A stretch of DNA of 64,000 nucleotides, from the NCBI RefSeq assembly GCF_000186865.1, contig NW_008705573.1, positions 268,685 to 332,684 on the forward strand, in the 5' to 3' direction. The notes under the pieces are model-generated. The model did not search any database. It had not been told where the DNA came from and was given only the letters and a program-made list of their open reading frames with translations. Shown in pieces: positions 8,540 through 18,313 of the stretch; the first letter of the stretch is position 1, and each line of letters starts with the position of its first letter. Source of the DNA: Aureococcus anophagefferens (Eukaryota; Sar; Pelagophyceae; Pelagomonadales; Pelagomonadaceae). The translations under genes were made by a program, and so were the position numbers.

Positions 8540-9286
8540 TCACCGGCCGAAGCCCGTCCTCTGGGCGACCTCGGGCCGCTCGTACTGGAGGCGCGACTTC
8601 GTCGTCGACGTCGGCGTCGCGCCGATGACGCCGTTCGTGACGTCGAAGGTCTCGACCTTCTCCGTGCCGCCGAACATGGGCGCCGCGGGCGCGGGGCGGA
8701 AGCCGCGCGAGAGCTTCGCCGCGACCTTGCCGTCAATGATGTAGGTCTCCGTGTAGCCGATCTGGCCGCGGCCGATGTCCTCGGACTTGCGGTCGACGAG
8801 CTTGAGCGCGTGCTTCGTGCCGTCCTTGGCCGCGAAGGAGAGCACGTCGCCCGAGACGGAGACGGACGACGCGCCGCGGCTCTCGAGCTCGAAGACGCGG
8901 TCCGTGCCGACGACGCCGCCCTTGTCGGAGGCCCACTGGGGGAAGAGGTTCCGCTTGACCCACGCGGGCTCGGGAGCGGCGAGGGGCTGGAACCGCGCCT
9001 CGTAGGCCTCCTTCTTGAGCATCTCGTAGGGCCCCGTGTTGCCGAGCGCCTTCATCGCCGCCGCGGCCGCGGCCGCGTCGCCCTCCTGGACGTTGATCTT
9101 GCGCTCGGTGACCCACGTGCCCTCGTAGATGGACGCCGGGAAGAGCGCGTCGGGGGCGTCCGCGGCGCGCGCCGCCAGCGGCACGTACGGTGTCGTGAGG
9201 GCGCCGGCGACGGCGCCGGCGACGGCGCGGCGCGGCACGCGGAGCGCGCTGCCGGTGGACAGCAACGCGAGGAGCGCGGCCTTCAT
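8540..9286 (-). CDS. Plastid lumen-type conserved protein, 248 aa
   Basis: The N-terminus begins with a signal-peptide-like segment, an Arg-containing stretch, then an alanine-rich hydrophobic segment ending ARAADAP. This layout suits a bipartite plastid leader with a second, thylakoid-type signal. The mature part begins SIYEGTWVTERKI and continues with FELESRGASSVSVSGDVLSF and GYTETYIIDGKVAAKLSRGFRP. This resembles the uncharacterised plant and cyanobacterial lumenal proteins with a DUF6816-type domain (from memory, unverified). No catalytic residues can be named. Single exon, start at 9284-9286. The truncated E2 fragment lies 21 bp downstream. Confidence 0.65.
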   Translation of the reverse strand: MKAALLALLSTGSALRVPRRAVAGAVAGALTTPYVPLAARAADAPDALFPASIYEGTWVTERKINVQEGDAAAAAAAMKALGNTGPYEMLKKEAYEARFQPLAAPEPAWVKRNLFPQWASDKGGVVGTDRVFELESRGASSVSVSGDVLSFAAKDGTKHALKLVDRKSEDIGRGQIGYTETYIIDGKVAAKLSRGFRPAPAAPMFGGTEKVETFDVTNGVIGATPTSTTKSRLQYERPEVAQRTGFGR

Positions 9287-9450
9287 CGTCGTCGAGGCTG
9301 CGCCTCAGCTTCGGCAGCTGAGTTCGGCAGCGATTTGGATGAAGGTCAACTTGAAGGGGCAATTATGCGATGGGAGCTTACAAATCGAGCCCACAACTCA
9401 TGAGCGGCGCATAAAAGCTTACAAAAGCGAGCGCACAACCTTGCAAACAC

Positions 9451-10758
9451 ATGGCAGCCCTGCTCCTGCCCGCCGACCACGAGCTCTCGCGGGAGCTCGC
9501 GGCGCAGGTCGCGGCGCCCCTCCCGCCGCAGATCTCCAGCGCGACGCGCATCGCCCCGGGCCTCGTCGAACTCCGCGTCCGCGCCGGCGCGGCGACGGGC
9601 TACGGCTGCCGCGCCTGGCGCGTCGTCGTCGGCGGCGAGGGCGTCGGCGACGACGTCGTCGACGAGCGCTTCGGCGGCGAGCCCCGATCGCCCGCTCGCG
9701 TGCGCTTCGCGGACCCGTCGCTGGCCCTGCGCGGCGTCGACGACTGCGGCGTGCCCGACGCGCGCTTCTGGGAGGGCCTCGGCGCGCGGCCGTCCCTGCA
9801 CGCCATCGCCGCGCGCTGCGTCGCGTGGCTCGAGGGGCCCCGGAGCGACGACGACCGCGACGCCTGGGCCGCGGCGGAGGCGAAGACGGCGAGGAAGCGC
9901 GCGGCCGTCGTCGAGTTCCGCGACAGGTACGCCGTCTCCGACTGGGCGAAGGGCGGGCGCGGCCTCGAGGAGCCGGCGCTCGAGCCCGAGTTCCGCGACA
10001 GGCACGCCGTCTCCGACTGGGCGAAGCGCGGGGGCCTCGAGGCGCCGGCGCTCGGACTCCCGATCGTCGAGATCGCGCCGGGCGCGTACGCGTTCCCGCT
10101 CTTCACGGAGGCCTTTTGCGCGCGGCTCCTCGCGGACCTCGACGCCTGGGAGCGGTCGCCGCTCCCGCGGCGCCGGCCCAACAGCATGAACGCCGGCGGT
10201 CTCGTCGTGAACGACTGCGGCATGGAGCGGCTCGGCGACGATCTGTTGGCGCGCGTCGTCGGGCCGCTGGCGTCGACGCTCTTCGGCGACGAGGTCTTCG
10301 CGCGGTCGCTGGACCACCACCACCTCTTCGCGGTCCGCTACGCCGTCGGCGAGGACGAGACGCTCGCCATGCACCACGACGCGTCCGAGGTGACTCTAAA
10401 CGTCTGCCTCGGCACCGCGGGCTTCGAGGGCGGCGCGCTCCAGTTCTGCGGCCGCGTCGGCGACGGCGACCACCGCGCGGCGTCCGGCGCCTTCGACCAC
10501 CGCGTCGGCACGGCCGTGCTCCACCTCGGCCGCCACCGCCACGGCGTCGCGCGGCTCGCGAGCGGCGAGCGCGCGAACCTCGTGCTCTGGGCCCGGAGCA
10601 GCGCGTTCCGGTCCGCCGCGGCCTTCGGCCACGTCGCCCTCGACGGGCAGACGGGGCGGCCCGAGACGCGCGTGGACCGCGTCTGCCTCAGCGAGCCCAA
10701 CGACCACGACTACGCGCGCCAGGTCGCGCTCCTCGACGCGCAACAAGAAGTCACCTAA
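9451..10758 (+). CDS. Prolyl 4-hydroxylase-like 2OG-Fe(II) oxygenase, 435 aa
   Basis: The C-terminal half carries the jelly-roll iron site of P4H-type oxygenases: HHD in MHHDASEV (about 307-309), the distal His in LGRHRHGV (near 363) and the 2-oxoglutarate arginine in RANLVLW (near 373). The preceding region with LDHHHLFAVRYAVGEDE resembles OGFOD2-type proteins. Such enzymes hydroxylate prolyl or lysyl residues or related substrates; the substrate here is unknown. Residues about 155-205 contain a tandem duplication, EFRDRYAVSDWAK followed by EFRDRHAVSDWAK, each trailed by an LE-PAL motif, between the N-terminal part and the oxygenase core. Single exon, ATG at 9451. No signal peptide is evident, so it is probably cytosolic. 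Confidence 0.82.
   Translation: MAALLLPADHELSRELAAQVAAPLPPQISSATRIAPGLVELRVRAGAATGYGCRAWRVVVGGEGVGDDVVDERFGGEPRSPARVRFADPSLALRGVDDCGVPDARFWEGLGARPSLHAIAARCVAWLEGPRSDDDRDAWAAAEAKTARKRAAVVEFRDRYAVSDWAKGGRGLEEPALEPEFRDRHAVSDWAKRGGLEAPALGLPIVEIAPGAYAFPLFTEAFCARLLADLDAWERSPLPRRRPNSMNAGGLVVNDCGMERLGDDLLARVVGPLASTLFGDEVFARSLDHHHLFAVRYAVGEDETLAMHHDASEVTLNVCLGTAGFEGGALQFCGRVGDGDHRAASGAFDHRVGTAVLHLGRHRHGVARLASGERANLVLWARSSAFRSAAAFGHVALDGQTGRPETRVDRVCLSEPNDHDYARQVALLDAQQEVT
9914..10060 (+). repeat. In-frame tandem duplication, about 75 bp x 2
   Basis: Two adjacent copies encode EFRDRxAVSDWAK plus a following LExPALxP segment within the P4H-like gene. The nucleotide copies are close, so the duplication is recent. 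It keeps the reading frame. Confidence 0.85.
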
Positions 10759-10767
10759 ACGTCATTG

Positions 10768-12065
10768 TTACGGCGCCTTCTTGTCCTTGAGGCGCTTGAG
10801 GAAGAAGCTCAGCGTCGCGTTGACGAACTCCGCGGAGACCTCGGAGAGCGCGTAGGCGCGGTTGAGCTCCTCGGCGATGGGCGACTTGAAGGGCGCGAGG
10901 CTGTCGCGCGCGATGGCCCGGAGGATCCCCAGCTCGAAGCCGCCGCGCCGGCCGATGGGCGCCGAGATCACGGACCGCCAGGCCGACCGCTGCGGGTCCA
11001 CCAAGAGGAAGCCGCCGCCCGAGAGGTAGCCGCCCACGCGGAGCATGGCGACGATCTGCGCGCTCTCGGCGCGCGACAGGCCGCTGACGCTGTCGGAAAA
11101 ATAGGCGTCCGTGAGCGGCAGCGGCACGGCGCGCTGCTCGAGGACCGTCGCGCCCGTCTGCGCCCAGGCGTGCTTGATGGACCGCGCCGCGCGCGCGACG
11201 GAGTCGTCGCGCGGCATGTGGCAGATGACGACGTTCGGCGCCTGGGCAGCACAAGAGTGATTCAACGTCGCTTCAACGTGAGTGTTCCGCGCGCGCGCGT
11301 TCCGGGAAAAGCATTCACGCTTCGAGACCGTTCCGAGAGATGATCGCTCGTCCAAAAATCAGCCGAAACGAGAGGAAAACGGCCGAGAAAGGAGCCTTTG
11401 AAGTTGGGAATTTCGCTCTCTTGTCCTGCCCTGTTCGGCGCGGGCGGCGCCGCGAGCGTCGCCTTGGCGCCGCCGTGCCAGCCGGCGCCGATGACGCCCT
11501 GGCCGCCCTTGAAGGCCTTGGTGACGCTCGACGTCGACAGGCCCGCCTGGTCCGTCATGAGCTGCAGGTGCACGCCGCGCACGGCCATCGACGGCGGCAG
11601 CGCCTTGGGCAGGATCGTCGCCGCGAAGCCCGCGCCGCAGCCGACGCCCAACGCGAAGAGGGGCACGCCCTTCCAGCGCCGCGCGCCCGTGAGCGCCACG
11701 AGGCCGTGGGCGACGAAGGGCCCGTCCTCGGGCTCCCAGCGCGACGACTTGCCGTCGTGGCAGCCCACGGCGACGGCCGCGAAGCCTTTGGCGAGCGCCG
11801 CGGCGACGATGGCCTTCTCCTCGGGCATGCCCGTGCATCTCTCGCAGGTCGCGCTCGCGTCCCACCAGGACAGCGCGCTCCGCCCGCCGCGGTGGAAGAG
11901 CACGAGGAGCCCCAGGGGCTGCTTGCGGTTCGCCGGCGCCTCCCAGACGACCTCGACGCCCTCGAGCACCTCCCAGGTGCCGCCGCGCAGCACGGGGCCC
12001 GCCGCGCGGCACCAGCGCCAGGACAGCGCGGCGAGCAGCCACCAGCCCGGCCTCGCAGTGCCCAT
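10768..12065 (-). CDS. Secreted alpha/beta-hydrolase-like protein, introner intron
   Basis: Exon 1 (12065-11442) begins with a signal peptide (WWLLAALSW) and encodes an alpha/beta-type core: VLFHRGGRSALSWWD, AKGFAAVAVGCHDG, then LFALGVGCGAGFA in the position of a nucleophile elbow but with Cys or Gly where Ser is usual. Exon 2 (11241-10768) continues with APNVVICHMPRDD, a strand-helix pair and a helical tail. The two halves join in phase 0 (ATLAAPP then APNVV) when introner A is removed as a 200-nt GC-AG intron, giving 365 aa. The family is not certain: the fold guess rests on the strand-helix rhythm and HRGG oxyanion-like motif. Tail-to-tail with the P4H-like gene, 9 bp apart. Confidence 0.7.
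11242..11433 (-). mobile_element. Introner element copy A, 192 bp
   Basis: On the plus strand it begins CTGGGCAGCACAAGAG and ends CTCTTGTCCTGCCCTG, an imperfect inverted repeat. The 8-bp target duplication TTCGGCGC flanks it at 11234-11241 and 11434-11441. In the host gene (minus strand) the intron is 11441-11242: its donor GC comes from the target duplication, and its acceptor CAG is the last trinucleotide of the element. Copies B and C have the same length and layout. Members of this type are called introners or introner-like elements. Confidence 0.95.
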
Positions 12066-12231
12066 AATTTTATTGAAAGCGACGGGCACTGAGCTCGGCT
12101 TGAAGTGCACTGCCAACCGCAGACATATATCCTTTTTCAACGCGTTGCCCCCTCAGCGCGTGGTGTGCCCCGCCGGCCGCGGCGTCGGCCCGTGCTCAAC
12201 GCGCGCCCCGCGGCGCCGTCGGCGGTGCGCC

Positions 12232-14163
12232 ATGGACGAGGTGGACCACATCATCGCGGAGATCCTCACGGAACGCAAGCACAGCGCCTCCAAAACGTCG
12301 CTGCTGCTCGAGACGAAAAAGCTGCGCGAGGCCTGGGACGCGCTCAACGCCTGGATCCTGGACCGCGTCATCCAGCGGCGGGGCGCCGCCGTGCCCAACT
12401 TCGGGAAATTCACGTGGCAGGTGCTCGGCGGCTTCACGCCCGCGGACCTGGACCCGCGCCTCGCGGGCAAGAAGGCCGCGAGCAAGATTCCGCTCCGGCC
12501 CGTGTTCATGTTCGCGGAGAACTTCTGCCGGAGCCACGGCCTGCCCTGGCGGCGCCAGAACGAGGCGGACCTCGTGAAGTGCGGCGACCTCGACTACAGC
12601 AACCTCGCGCTGCGCTACAGCTCCCACCTCACGAAGGACATGGTCTTCGCCGCGCTGCGGGACGTCACGCGGCGCGTCGGCGAGAAGATCGCGTCGGGCT
12701 TCGCGCTCCGGGTGAAGATGAGCGTCGGGTCCCTCGTCTGCGAGCACGGCAAGTGCCGCTTCGAGTTCGACGCGGCGTCCCTGGCCCCGCGCGCGCGCGA
12801 GCCCGCCGCGGCGCCGCCGCCGGCCGACGCGCCCGCGGCGGACGCGGCGCGGCCGGGCACCGTCGCCGCGAGCCGCCCGGCGTCCGAGGACAAATCCGAC
12901 GACGCCGGCGACGGCGGCGACGAGCCCCTGCCGGTGATCCCGCCGCCGAAGCCCTACGCGTTCACGTCGAGCACGTTCTATTCGACGCCCGCGGACGAGT
13001 ACGAACATCCCGACACGCCCGCGGAGTACCACAGCTCCGTGCTCGCCAAGACGAACGGCGAGATCATGCGCGACTCCACGGACGCGCTCCTGGGCATGCT
13101 CCCGACGAAGAACCACCTCAAGCCGTCGGCGACGTACTACCGGCGCGACCGCGACCCGGGCAAGCCGCTGCTCTCGGAGCTCAACGACAAGTGCAAGACG
13201 ACGGGCCTGCTCCAGGCCGAGTCGTCCGTCGCCGACGCGGCCTACGAGCGCCACCTCGCGTCCATCGAGCACGAGGCGAACCGCATCCAGGACGAGAAGG
13301 TCGTCTTCCAGAATTTGTTGGCCGAGGGCTACGCGGCCGACGCGGAGAAGCGGAAGAACTGGAAGCGCGCGAACCTCGAGCTCCAGGAGTACCTCCAGAA
13401 CCAGATCGACACCAAGGCCGTCAAGCACGCGCGCGAGAAGGAGATCCCCGAGGACGAGCTCAAGGAGCAGGAGGCCCTCGGCGCCATCGTCACGAAGAGT
13501 CTGGAGGCGTCCAAGGGCAAAACCTCCCGACCTGCGGACGGCGCGCCGCTCCGGCGGAACACGTCCGTCGCGGAGTCGCTCAAGCAGCCCATGCGGCCCA
13601 TGCTCGAGGGGCCCTTCAAGATGTACAACATCACGGGCTTCCCGACGCGGGGCCGCGCGGAGAACATCAAGGTCCACGAGCTCTGCGACGAGCTCGCGCG
13701 GTCCATCGACTGCCGCAAGGAGCGCGTCAAGAGCGAGCGCGAGGAGGTGTTGGAGGAGGAGCGGCGCTTCATCCGCCACGTCAACGACGAGATGTTCAAG
13801 AACAAGACGCTGGCGAAGCAGAAGCTCGACGCGGCGAACAACGAGCTCCTCCGGGCCTGGGAGACGTCGCAGCACGTCAAGAACTTGCAGCGGCTCCAGG
13901 GCTTCGGCGCGGACGCGATGCTGAGCTACGCCAAGTCCGCCCACCCGGAGGGCGACGAGCCCGAGACGCTCCGCCACCCGCCGACGCTCCCGCCCACGCG
14001 CCAGCTCGCCGCGACCATCGCGTCCGCGAAGGCCAAGGGCGTCGACCTCTCCGTGGGCTTCGACCCGCGCGACGCGGCCGCGTCCGGCGTCCCGGCGTCG
14101 AAGAAGGGCTCGAGCCTCATGGGCCTCTCCACCGACAGCCGCAAGGCCCTCATCGACGCCTAG
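12232..14163 (+). CDS. CCDC81-like protein with HU-type domain, 643 aa
   Basis: CCDC81 family proteins pair an HU-like N-terminal domain with coiled coils and are linked to centrosomes and cilia. Here the first 110 residues show the family pattern: a helix with WDALNAWILDRVIQRRGAAVP, then NFGKFTW and RPVFMFAENFC. A second HU-like half follows (about 115-190, LALRYSSHLTKDMVFAALRDV ... FALRVKMSVGSL). After a low-complexity Ala/Pro linker come motifs of the conserved middle region, and long charged coiled coils span about 330-580. Single exon; the ATG at 12232 is the first after the upstream low-homology stretch. Its presence suggests a flagellate stage or ancestry; that is inference. Confidence 0.78.
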   Translation: MDEVDHIIAEILTERKHSASKTSLLLETKKLREAWDALNAWILDRVIQRRGAAVPNFGKFTWQVLGGFTPADLDPRLAGKKAASKIPLRPVFMFAENFCRSHGLPWRRQNEADLVKCGDLDYSNLALRYSSHLTKDMVFAALRDVTRRVGEKIASGFALRVKMSVGSLVCEHGKCRFEFDAASLAPRAREPAAAPPPADAPAADAARPGTVAASRPASEDKSDDAGDGGDEPLPVIPPPKPYAFTSSTFYSTPADEYEHPDTPAEYHSSVLAKTNGEIMRDSTDALLGMLPTKNHLKPSATYYRRDRDPGKPLLSELNDKCKTTGLLQAESSVADAAYERHLASIEHEANRIQDEKVVFQNLLAEGYAADAEKRKNWKRANLELQEYLQNQIDTKAVKHAREKEIPEDELKEQEALGAIVTKSLEASKGKTSRPADGAPLRRNTSVAESLKQPMRPMLEGPFKMYNITGFPTRGRAENIKVHELCDELARSIDCRKERVKSEREEVLEEERRFIRHVNDEMFKNKTLAKQKLDAANNELLRAWETSQHVKNLQRLQGFGADAMLSYAKSAHPEGDEPETLRHPPTLPPTRQLAATIASAKAKGVDLSVGFDPRDAAASGVPASKKGSSLMGLSTDSRKALIDA

Positions 14164-15419
14164 GGCTGCGGCGTAAAACGTAGACTAGGGAACGAAGGGG
14201 AGACAAATCGATCTGCCGACGCCGATGTCCCTGCGAAATAATCACAACGCCGTCGCGCTGGATTATTTAATCTACGTCGGCTAGAAGGGACGCCGGAGGC
14301 TGGCCGGCGCCGGCAACCTGCGCGCCGATTTAATTCCATTTTAAATCAACCATAGCCATTGAATTTCGTCAACATTGACGACAACGATACCTCGACAGCC
14401 CGGTCCGCATCGCATCTCCGCATCGCTGCGCTCGACCGACGAGATGCTTGGTGAACTGTTGGACGTCCAGAGCTCCGCGAATATGAAGGGACGTGCAACG
14501 ATCCCAGTGGCTTCGAGGTCCGCAAACATGTGGGCGAGGCACCTGCGAAGACGCGACATCCAAACGATTGCGAGGTGGCGCAAACGGGCAGCTTCAGGGG
14601 GTGCAGTGAGGCTCGGCAGCGTCCCCCGACCCAATTTCGGGTCGCTTTCGAGCCACAGAGCGTCGGGAATCGTTCGTCATGGGGGCCACCAGATGCTCTC
14701 GCGACAGCTCCTCGGCTCGAGTCGATTTGATCGAGATCATCTCAGCGCCTCCGACGGGCGCGCGGCGCCGCGGGTGACACGGTGCTCACCGCGCAATGAA
14801 TGAGACGTTCGGTGCGCCAGTGCTAAGCAGAGACCTCCGGGAAAACATTCCAGGGGTGGCTTACCCAGGGTCTAGCGCACCGCTCGACCTCTGGAACTAA
14901 GTTGGGCCCCTCGTCGGTCGCCCACCATCGTTAACGGCCGTTCTCGTCATCCACGGGCTGCCCCGACGCGAACCAAGTTGCTCGCCATCGACCGGTGGTC
15001 TTTCCCGAGCGACTCGCAGTCGGGCCCGAGGCGCGGCATGGTCCACAGACCGAGCGCCGCGCCAAGTCCTGGAACCGCTGCATCGGACGCCCAGAAAACC
15101 GTGGTCGCAGAAGATACCTTGACTGCATGATTCTGTTTTTCAATGGCCATGGTTGGTCCAAAAACACGATGATGGCATATTAAATCATGCGCCATCTGGC
15201 AGTACGGGGACCGCGCAGGTCGCTCTTAGATTAAATCGTAGCCCGATCATCAGAAAACGGGACCTCCGAAACCATAGCGCAACTCTGACTTCGTATTAAA
15301 CCCCCTTAGAACCTAAGATGACGTAAAACGGGGGCGATCGTGGCAACGCGCGCAGGGCGTCGGCGACTCACGCTCGTTGAAGCGGTGGTTGCAGTTCTGA
15401 GCAAGAGAATCGCACGAGC
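14164..15419. other. Gene-poor 1.26 kb, no supported gene
   Basis: This is the longest gap between genes. Composition is closer to AT-neutral, with short open frames on both strands (for example 14375-14803 plus and 14341-14634 minus) that overlap and lack domains. No tRNA, rRNA or terminal inverted repeat was found by eye. It may hold regulatory DNA for the DUF4239 gene or decayed sequence. Confidence 0.5.
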
Positions 15420-16487
15420 ATGGCCTGTGCAAGCAGCTCTCGATCGCGCTGGCTCGCGGCGGTCTTCGTCGTCTCCATCCATGGCTGCGCGGCGTACCGG
15501 CCGCCGGTCCTGCGGCCGCCCCGGCTCGCGCAGCTCCGCGTCCGCGCCGCCGCCGTCGCCGTCCCCAAGCACCCAAAGACCAACTCCGTGGGCCTGCTCC
15601 GGCGCGTCCGCGGGTCGTCGGCGACGGCGCGCGCCGTGTTCATCCCGGCCTTCGCCGTGGCCGTCGTCGCGTTCCAGAGCTTCACCTACCTCTGCGTGGA
15701 GACGGGCCACTTCCTCGCGGCGCTCGGCGCGGCGACGAACGTCGGCGACTCGATGATCGTGCAGCAGACGCCGGACGTGCTGGGCATCATCTTCTCCGTC
15801 TTCGCGTCGAACACGTTCACGGGCCTCTACGAGCAGCAGGAGCTGGCGCACGTCGCCGTCTACGCCGAGGTGTCCGTCGCGCGCGCACTCCTCGAGCAAT
15901 TGGTGCTCGTGCTCGGCGGGCCGCGCGAGCCGCGGTGCCGCGCGGCGCTCGCGGCCTACGGCCGCTACCTCGCGGACCTGCGGCTGGACGTCGGCGACCC
16001 GCGGCGCGGCCCCGCCGCGCGGCTCCACCTCGGCGCGCCCACGCCGCGCGCGGCGGCCGTCGCAAAGGGCGAGGGCCGCTTCGAGGACCCGCTCGAGGAG
16101 CTGCTCTACGCGACGTCCGTGGGCCTGCCGTCGCCCCACGTCTACGCGACGGTCAAGGACGTGCGCGCCGCGCGGTCGCGGCGCCTCGGCGCCGTCCAGC
16201 GGAAGCTGCCGGGCTTGCAGTTCGGCATGCTCTACGCGCTCGGCGCGTCGCTCCTATCGTCCTTCGTCATCACCGTCGCGGGCTACGCGCCGGGCGCGAA
16301 TTTGGCCATGGAGAAGTGGGGCTTCGCCGTCCTCGCCTTCGCGCTCGTCACGTGCCTCCGCGTGCTCGAGGACATCTGGTCGCCGACGTCCGGCGCCTAC
16401 TCCGTGAGCCGCGTGCTCGACACCATGCTCGCGGGCCTCGAGAGCGAGCTCGAGGAGCGCCTCGCCGAGGAAGACGGGGGGTTCTAA
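15420..16487 (+). CDS. Bestrophin-like DUF4239 membrane protein, 355 aa
   Basis: The N-terminus has a signal-like hydrophobic segment ending CAAYRPP, reminiscent of a stramenopile plastid leader, then a Pro/Arg-rich stretch. Hydrophobic segments lie at about 78-97, 112-128, 266-285 and 295-318. The region between carries a long soluble insertion rich in Arg and Ala. The conserved pattern near the C-terminus (RKLPGLQFGMLYALGASLLSS, then EDIWSPTSGAYSVS) fits the DUF4239 bestrophin-like family found in plants, algae and bacteria. These may act as anion channels, but function is unproven. Single exon, ATG at 15420. Confidence 0.68.
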   Translation: MACASSSRSRWLAAVFVVSIHGCAAYRPPVLRPPRLAQLRVRAAAVAVPKHPKTNSVGLLRRVRGSSATARAVFIPAFAVAVVAFQSFTYLCVETGHFLAALGAATNVGDSMIVQQTPDVLGIIFSVFASNTFTGLYEQQELAHVAVYAEVSVARALLEQLVLVLGGPREPRCRAALAAYGRYLADLRLDVGDPRRGPAARLHLGAPTPRAAAVAKGEGRFEDPLEELLYATSVGLPSPHVYATVKDVRAARSRRLGAVQRKLPGLQFGMLYALGASLLSSFVITVAGYAPGANLAMEKWGFAVLAFALVTCLRVLEDIWSPTSGAYSVSRVLDTMLAGLESELEERLAEEDGGF

Positions 16488-16613
16488 CGTGGCTTCGCGA
16501 CGTCGGTGCGAGCGAGGAGACGTGCGAGGACGGCCCGCGCGAGGGCACGCGCCGCGCGGCACATCGCATTCAATTTGAGTGCACCGTGGCGGCGTTTGCC
16601 TCGACCCAGAAGC

Positions 16614-18313
16614 ATGGTGATGGGGGCTGCAGCCCGGCTCCGCCTCGCGCTCTTCGCCGCCGCCGCCGCCGCTTGGCGGATCTGCGACGTCGCGGACCAC
16701 GGCGCCGTCGGCGACGGCCAGACCGACGACAGCCGCGCGCTGCGGAGTGCGCTCGCGGCCTGCGACGAGGTCGTGATCCCGCGGCACCGCTCCTGCGTCA
16801 GCGGGCCCCTCAACCTCACGTCGAACCAGGTCCTGCGCGTCGACGGCGCCCTGCTCGCGAGCACGATCCCGGCGCAGTACCCGCTCATGGAGCCCGTCGT
16901 CGGCTACGGCTGGAGCCGCGACACGAACTGTTTTCCCGCGAACTCGACGCGCCGCGGCTTCCGCGAGGGCGCGCGCCGCCACGCGCCCGTCGTCGGCGCC
17001 TACAACGCGTCGAACGTCAGCGTCGTCGGCGGCGGCGTCATCGACGGGCGGGCCGGCGAGCCCCTGGGCTGGTGGGACAACTGCACGCGATGCCGCGGCG
17101 CGAGGCCGCCCGACCCGGCGTTCCCGCCCGACGAGGCCTTCTGCCTCGCCGCGAGCCGGCCCAAGCTCCTCGAGTTCCAGTACGTCACGGGCCTGACCGT
17201 CGCCGGCAACGCCGTCGGCGACCCGCTCCACCTCAAGGACTCGCCGTTCTGGACCCTCACGCCGAGCTACTCCCGAAACGTCCGCGTCCGCGACCTCCGC
17301 ATCACCGCGCCCATCCGGACGCCCGGCATCGGCAACACGGACGGCGTCAACCTCGACTCGTGCCGCGACGCGCTCGCGGCGCCCGGCGCCCCTCTCGAAA
17401 CCGAAAGCTCCCGAAGCTTTTTGCTCGCCGAGCCGCGCCCCCCGGCCGGCGGGCCTGTACCGAAGAGCGAGACCGACCGTCGACCGTCGCTCCTCGCACG
17501 CGCGTTCCCCTCGTTGGAGCGCGCGTCGCGACGGCCGCCGACACAGGTGGAGAACGTCTACGTCAACAACAGCGACGACGGCGTCTGCATGAAGAGCGGC
17601 CTCGACGGCTTCGGCATCAACCTCGCGATCCCGACGGAGGACGTGCTCGTGCGGAACATCACCTGCGGCGACCGGCGTGCGTGATTTGGGCCGGGAAACG
17701 AACAGACGACCGCGTAGGCGACGACGCGGGCCGCGGCGGCTTCGCCGTCGGGTCCGAGATGAGCGGCGGCGTGCGCAACGTGACGTTCCGCGACAGCGTC
17801 CTCGGCGCCGGGCCGCAGAGCCGGGGCATCGACGTCAAGACGAGCGTCGGCCGCGGCGGCTACATCATCGACGTCACGTTCGAGAACATCCGCGCGCCGT
17901 CGCCCTTTCCGAAGGCGAACGTGAACGTCCACTCCGCGCTCCGCGACGATCCCGACGTCCCCGGCGACGACCTCGTCCCGGTCATCGGGAACCTGCGCTT
18001 CGCCAACGTCTCGGGTCCGAGCGGCTGCGGGTTTTCCTTCTGCGACAAGGCGAACGGCAGCGCGTGCTACAACCTCGTCGTCGAGGGCGACAGGCCCGAC
18101 GGCTGCGTCGCGCCGGACCCGGGGCCGCCGCTGCCGGCCATGACCTTTTCCTGCAAGCGCGTGGCTCGGACGCTCTTCGGCGAGATCACGCTGCCCTGGC
18201 CCGTGTGCGTGCCGCGCGAGGCGCCCGTGAACGTGTACCGCGACTACCCCAACTGGGGACCCGCGCGCGTCGCCTACCCCTCCCTCGGCGCCTGCAAGGC
18301 CGCGTGCCATTAG
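16614..18313 (+). CDS. Secreted GH28 polygalacturonase-like enzyme, 495 aa
   Basis: GH28 enzymes hydrolyse pectin-type galacturonan with a right-handed beta helix. Visible landmarks are DVADHGAVGDGQTDDS near the mature N-terminus, NTDGVNLDSC (catalytic NTD), NNSDDGVCMKSG (the DD pair) and GRGGFAVGSEMSGG, which replaces the usual GHG histidine motif with GRGG. A signal peptide covers the first 25 residues. Three exons are proposed: 16614-17375, 17547-17676 and 17718-18313. Intron 1 uses a GC donor, giving CRDAL then VENVYVNN, which aligns with the family. Intron 2 is only 41 nt with a GT donor. The loss of the GHG histidine could alter activity. Its stop overlaps the next gene's stop by 4 bp. 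Confidence 0.88.
17376..17546 (+). other. GH28 intron 1, GC-AG
   Basis: The donor GCGGCG at 17376 and acceptor ACACAG at 17541-17546 join DSCRDAL to VENVYV in phase 0 and keep the spacing of the GH28 core. A GT donor would need about 30 extra residues. Confidence 0.65.
17677..17717 (+). other. GH28 intron 2, 41 nt GT-AG
   Basis: The frame stops within the segment; removing GTGCGTG...CGCGTAG restores ITCGDR-RDDAGRGGFAVG. The length of 41 nt is among the shortest introns in the window. Confidence 0.7.

Noticed and set aside
11262..11430. Peptides read through the introner (QESEIPNFKGSFLGRF...) as part of proteins
   Set aside because: The same peptide appears in several unrelated frames because it is the element itself; the host proteins join cleanly when it is removed.
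11398..12231. Upstream extension of the CCDC81-like frame to 11398
   Set aside because: It is antisense to the hydrolase-like gene and crosses introner A; protein-like sequence begins at the ATG at 12232.
14164..15419. Possible tRNA or small RNA genes in the gene-poor stretch
   Set aside because: No cloverleaf, A/B box pair or conserved arm could be found by eye; a covariance-model search would be needed.
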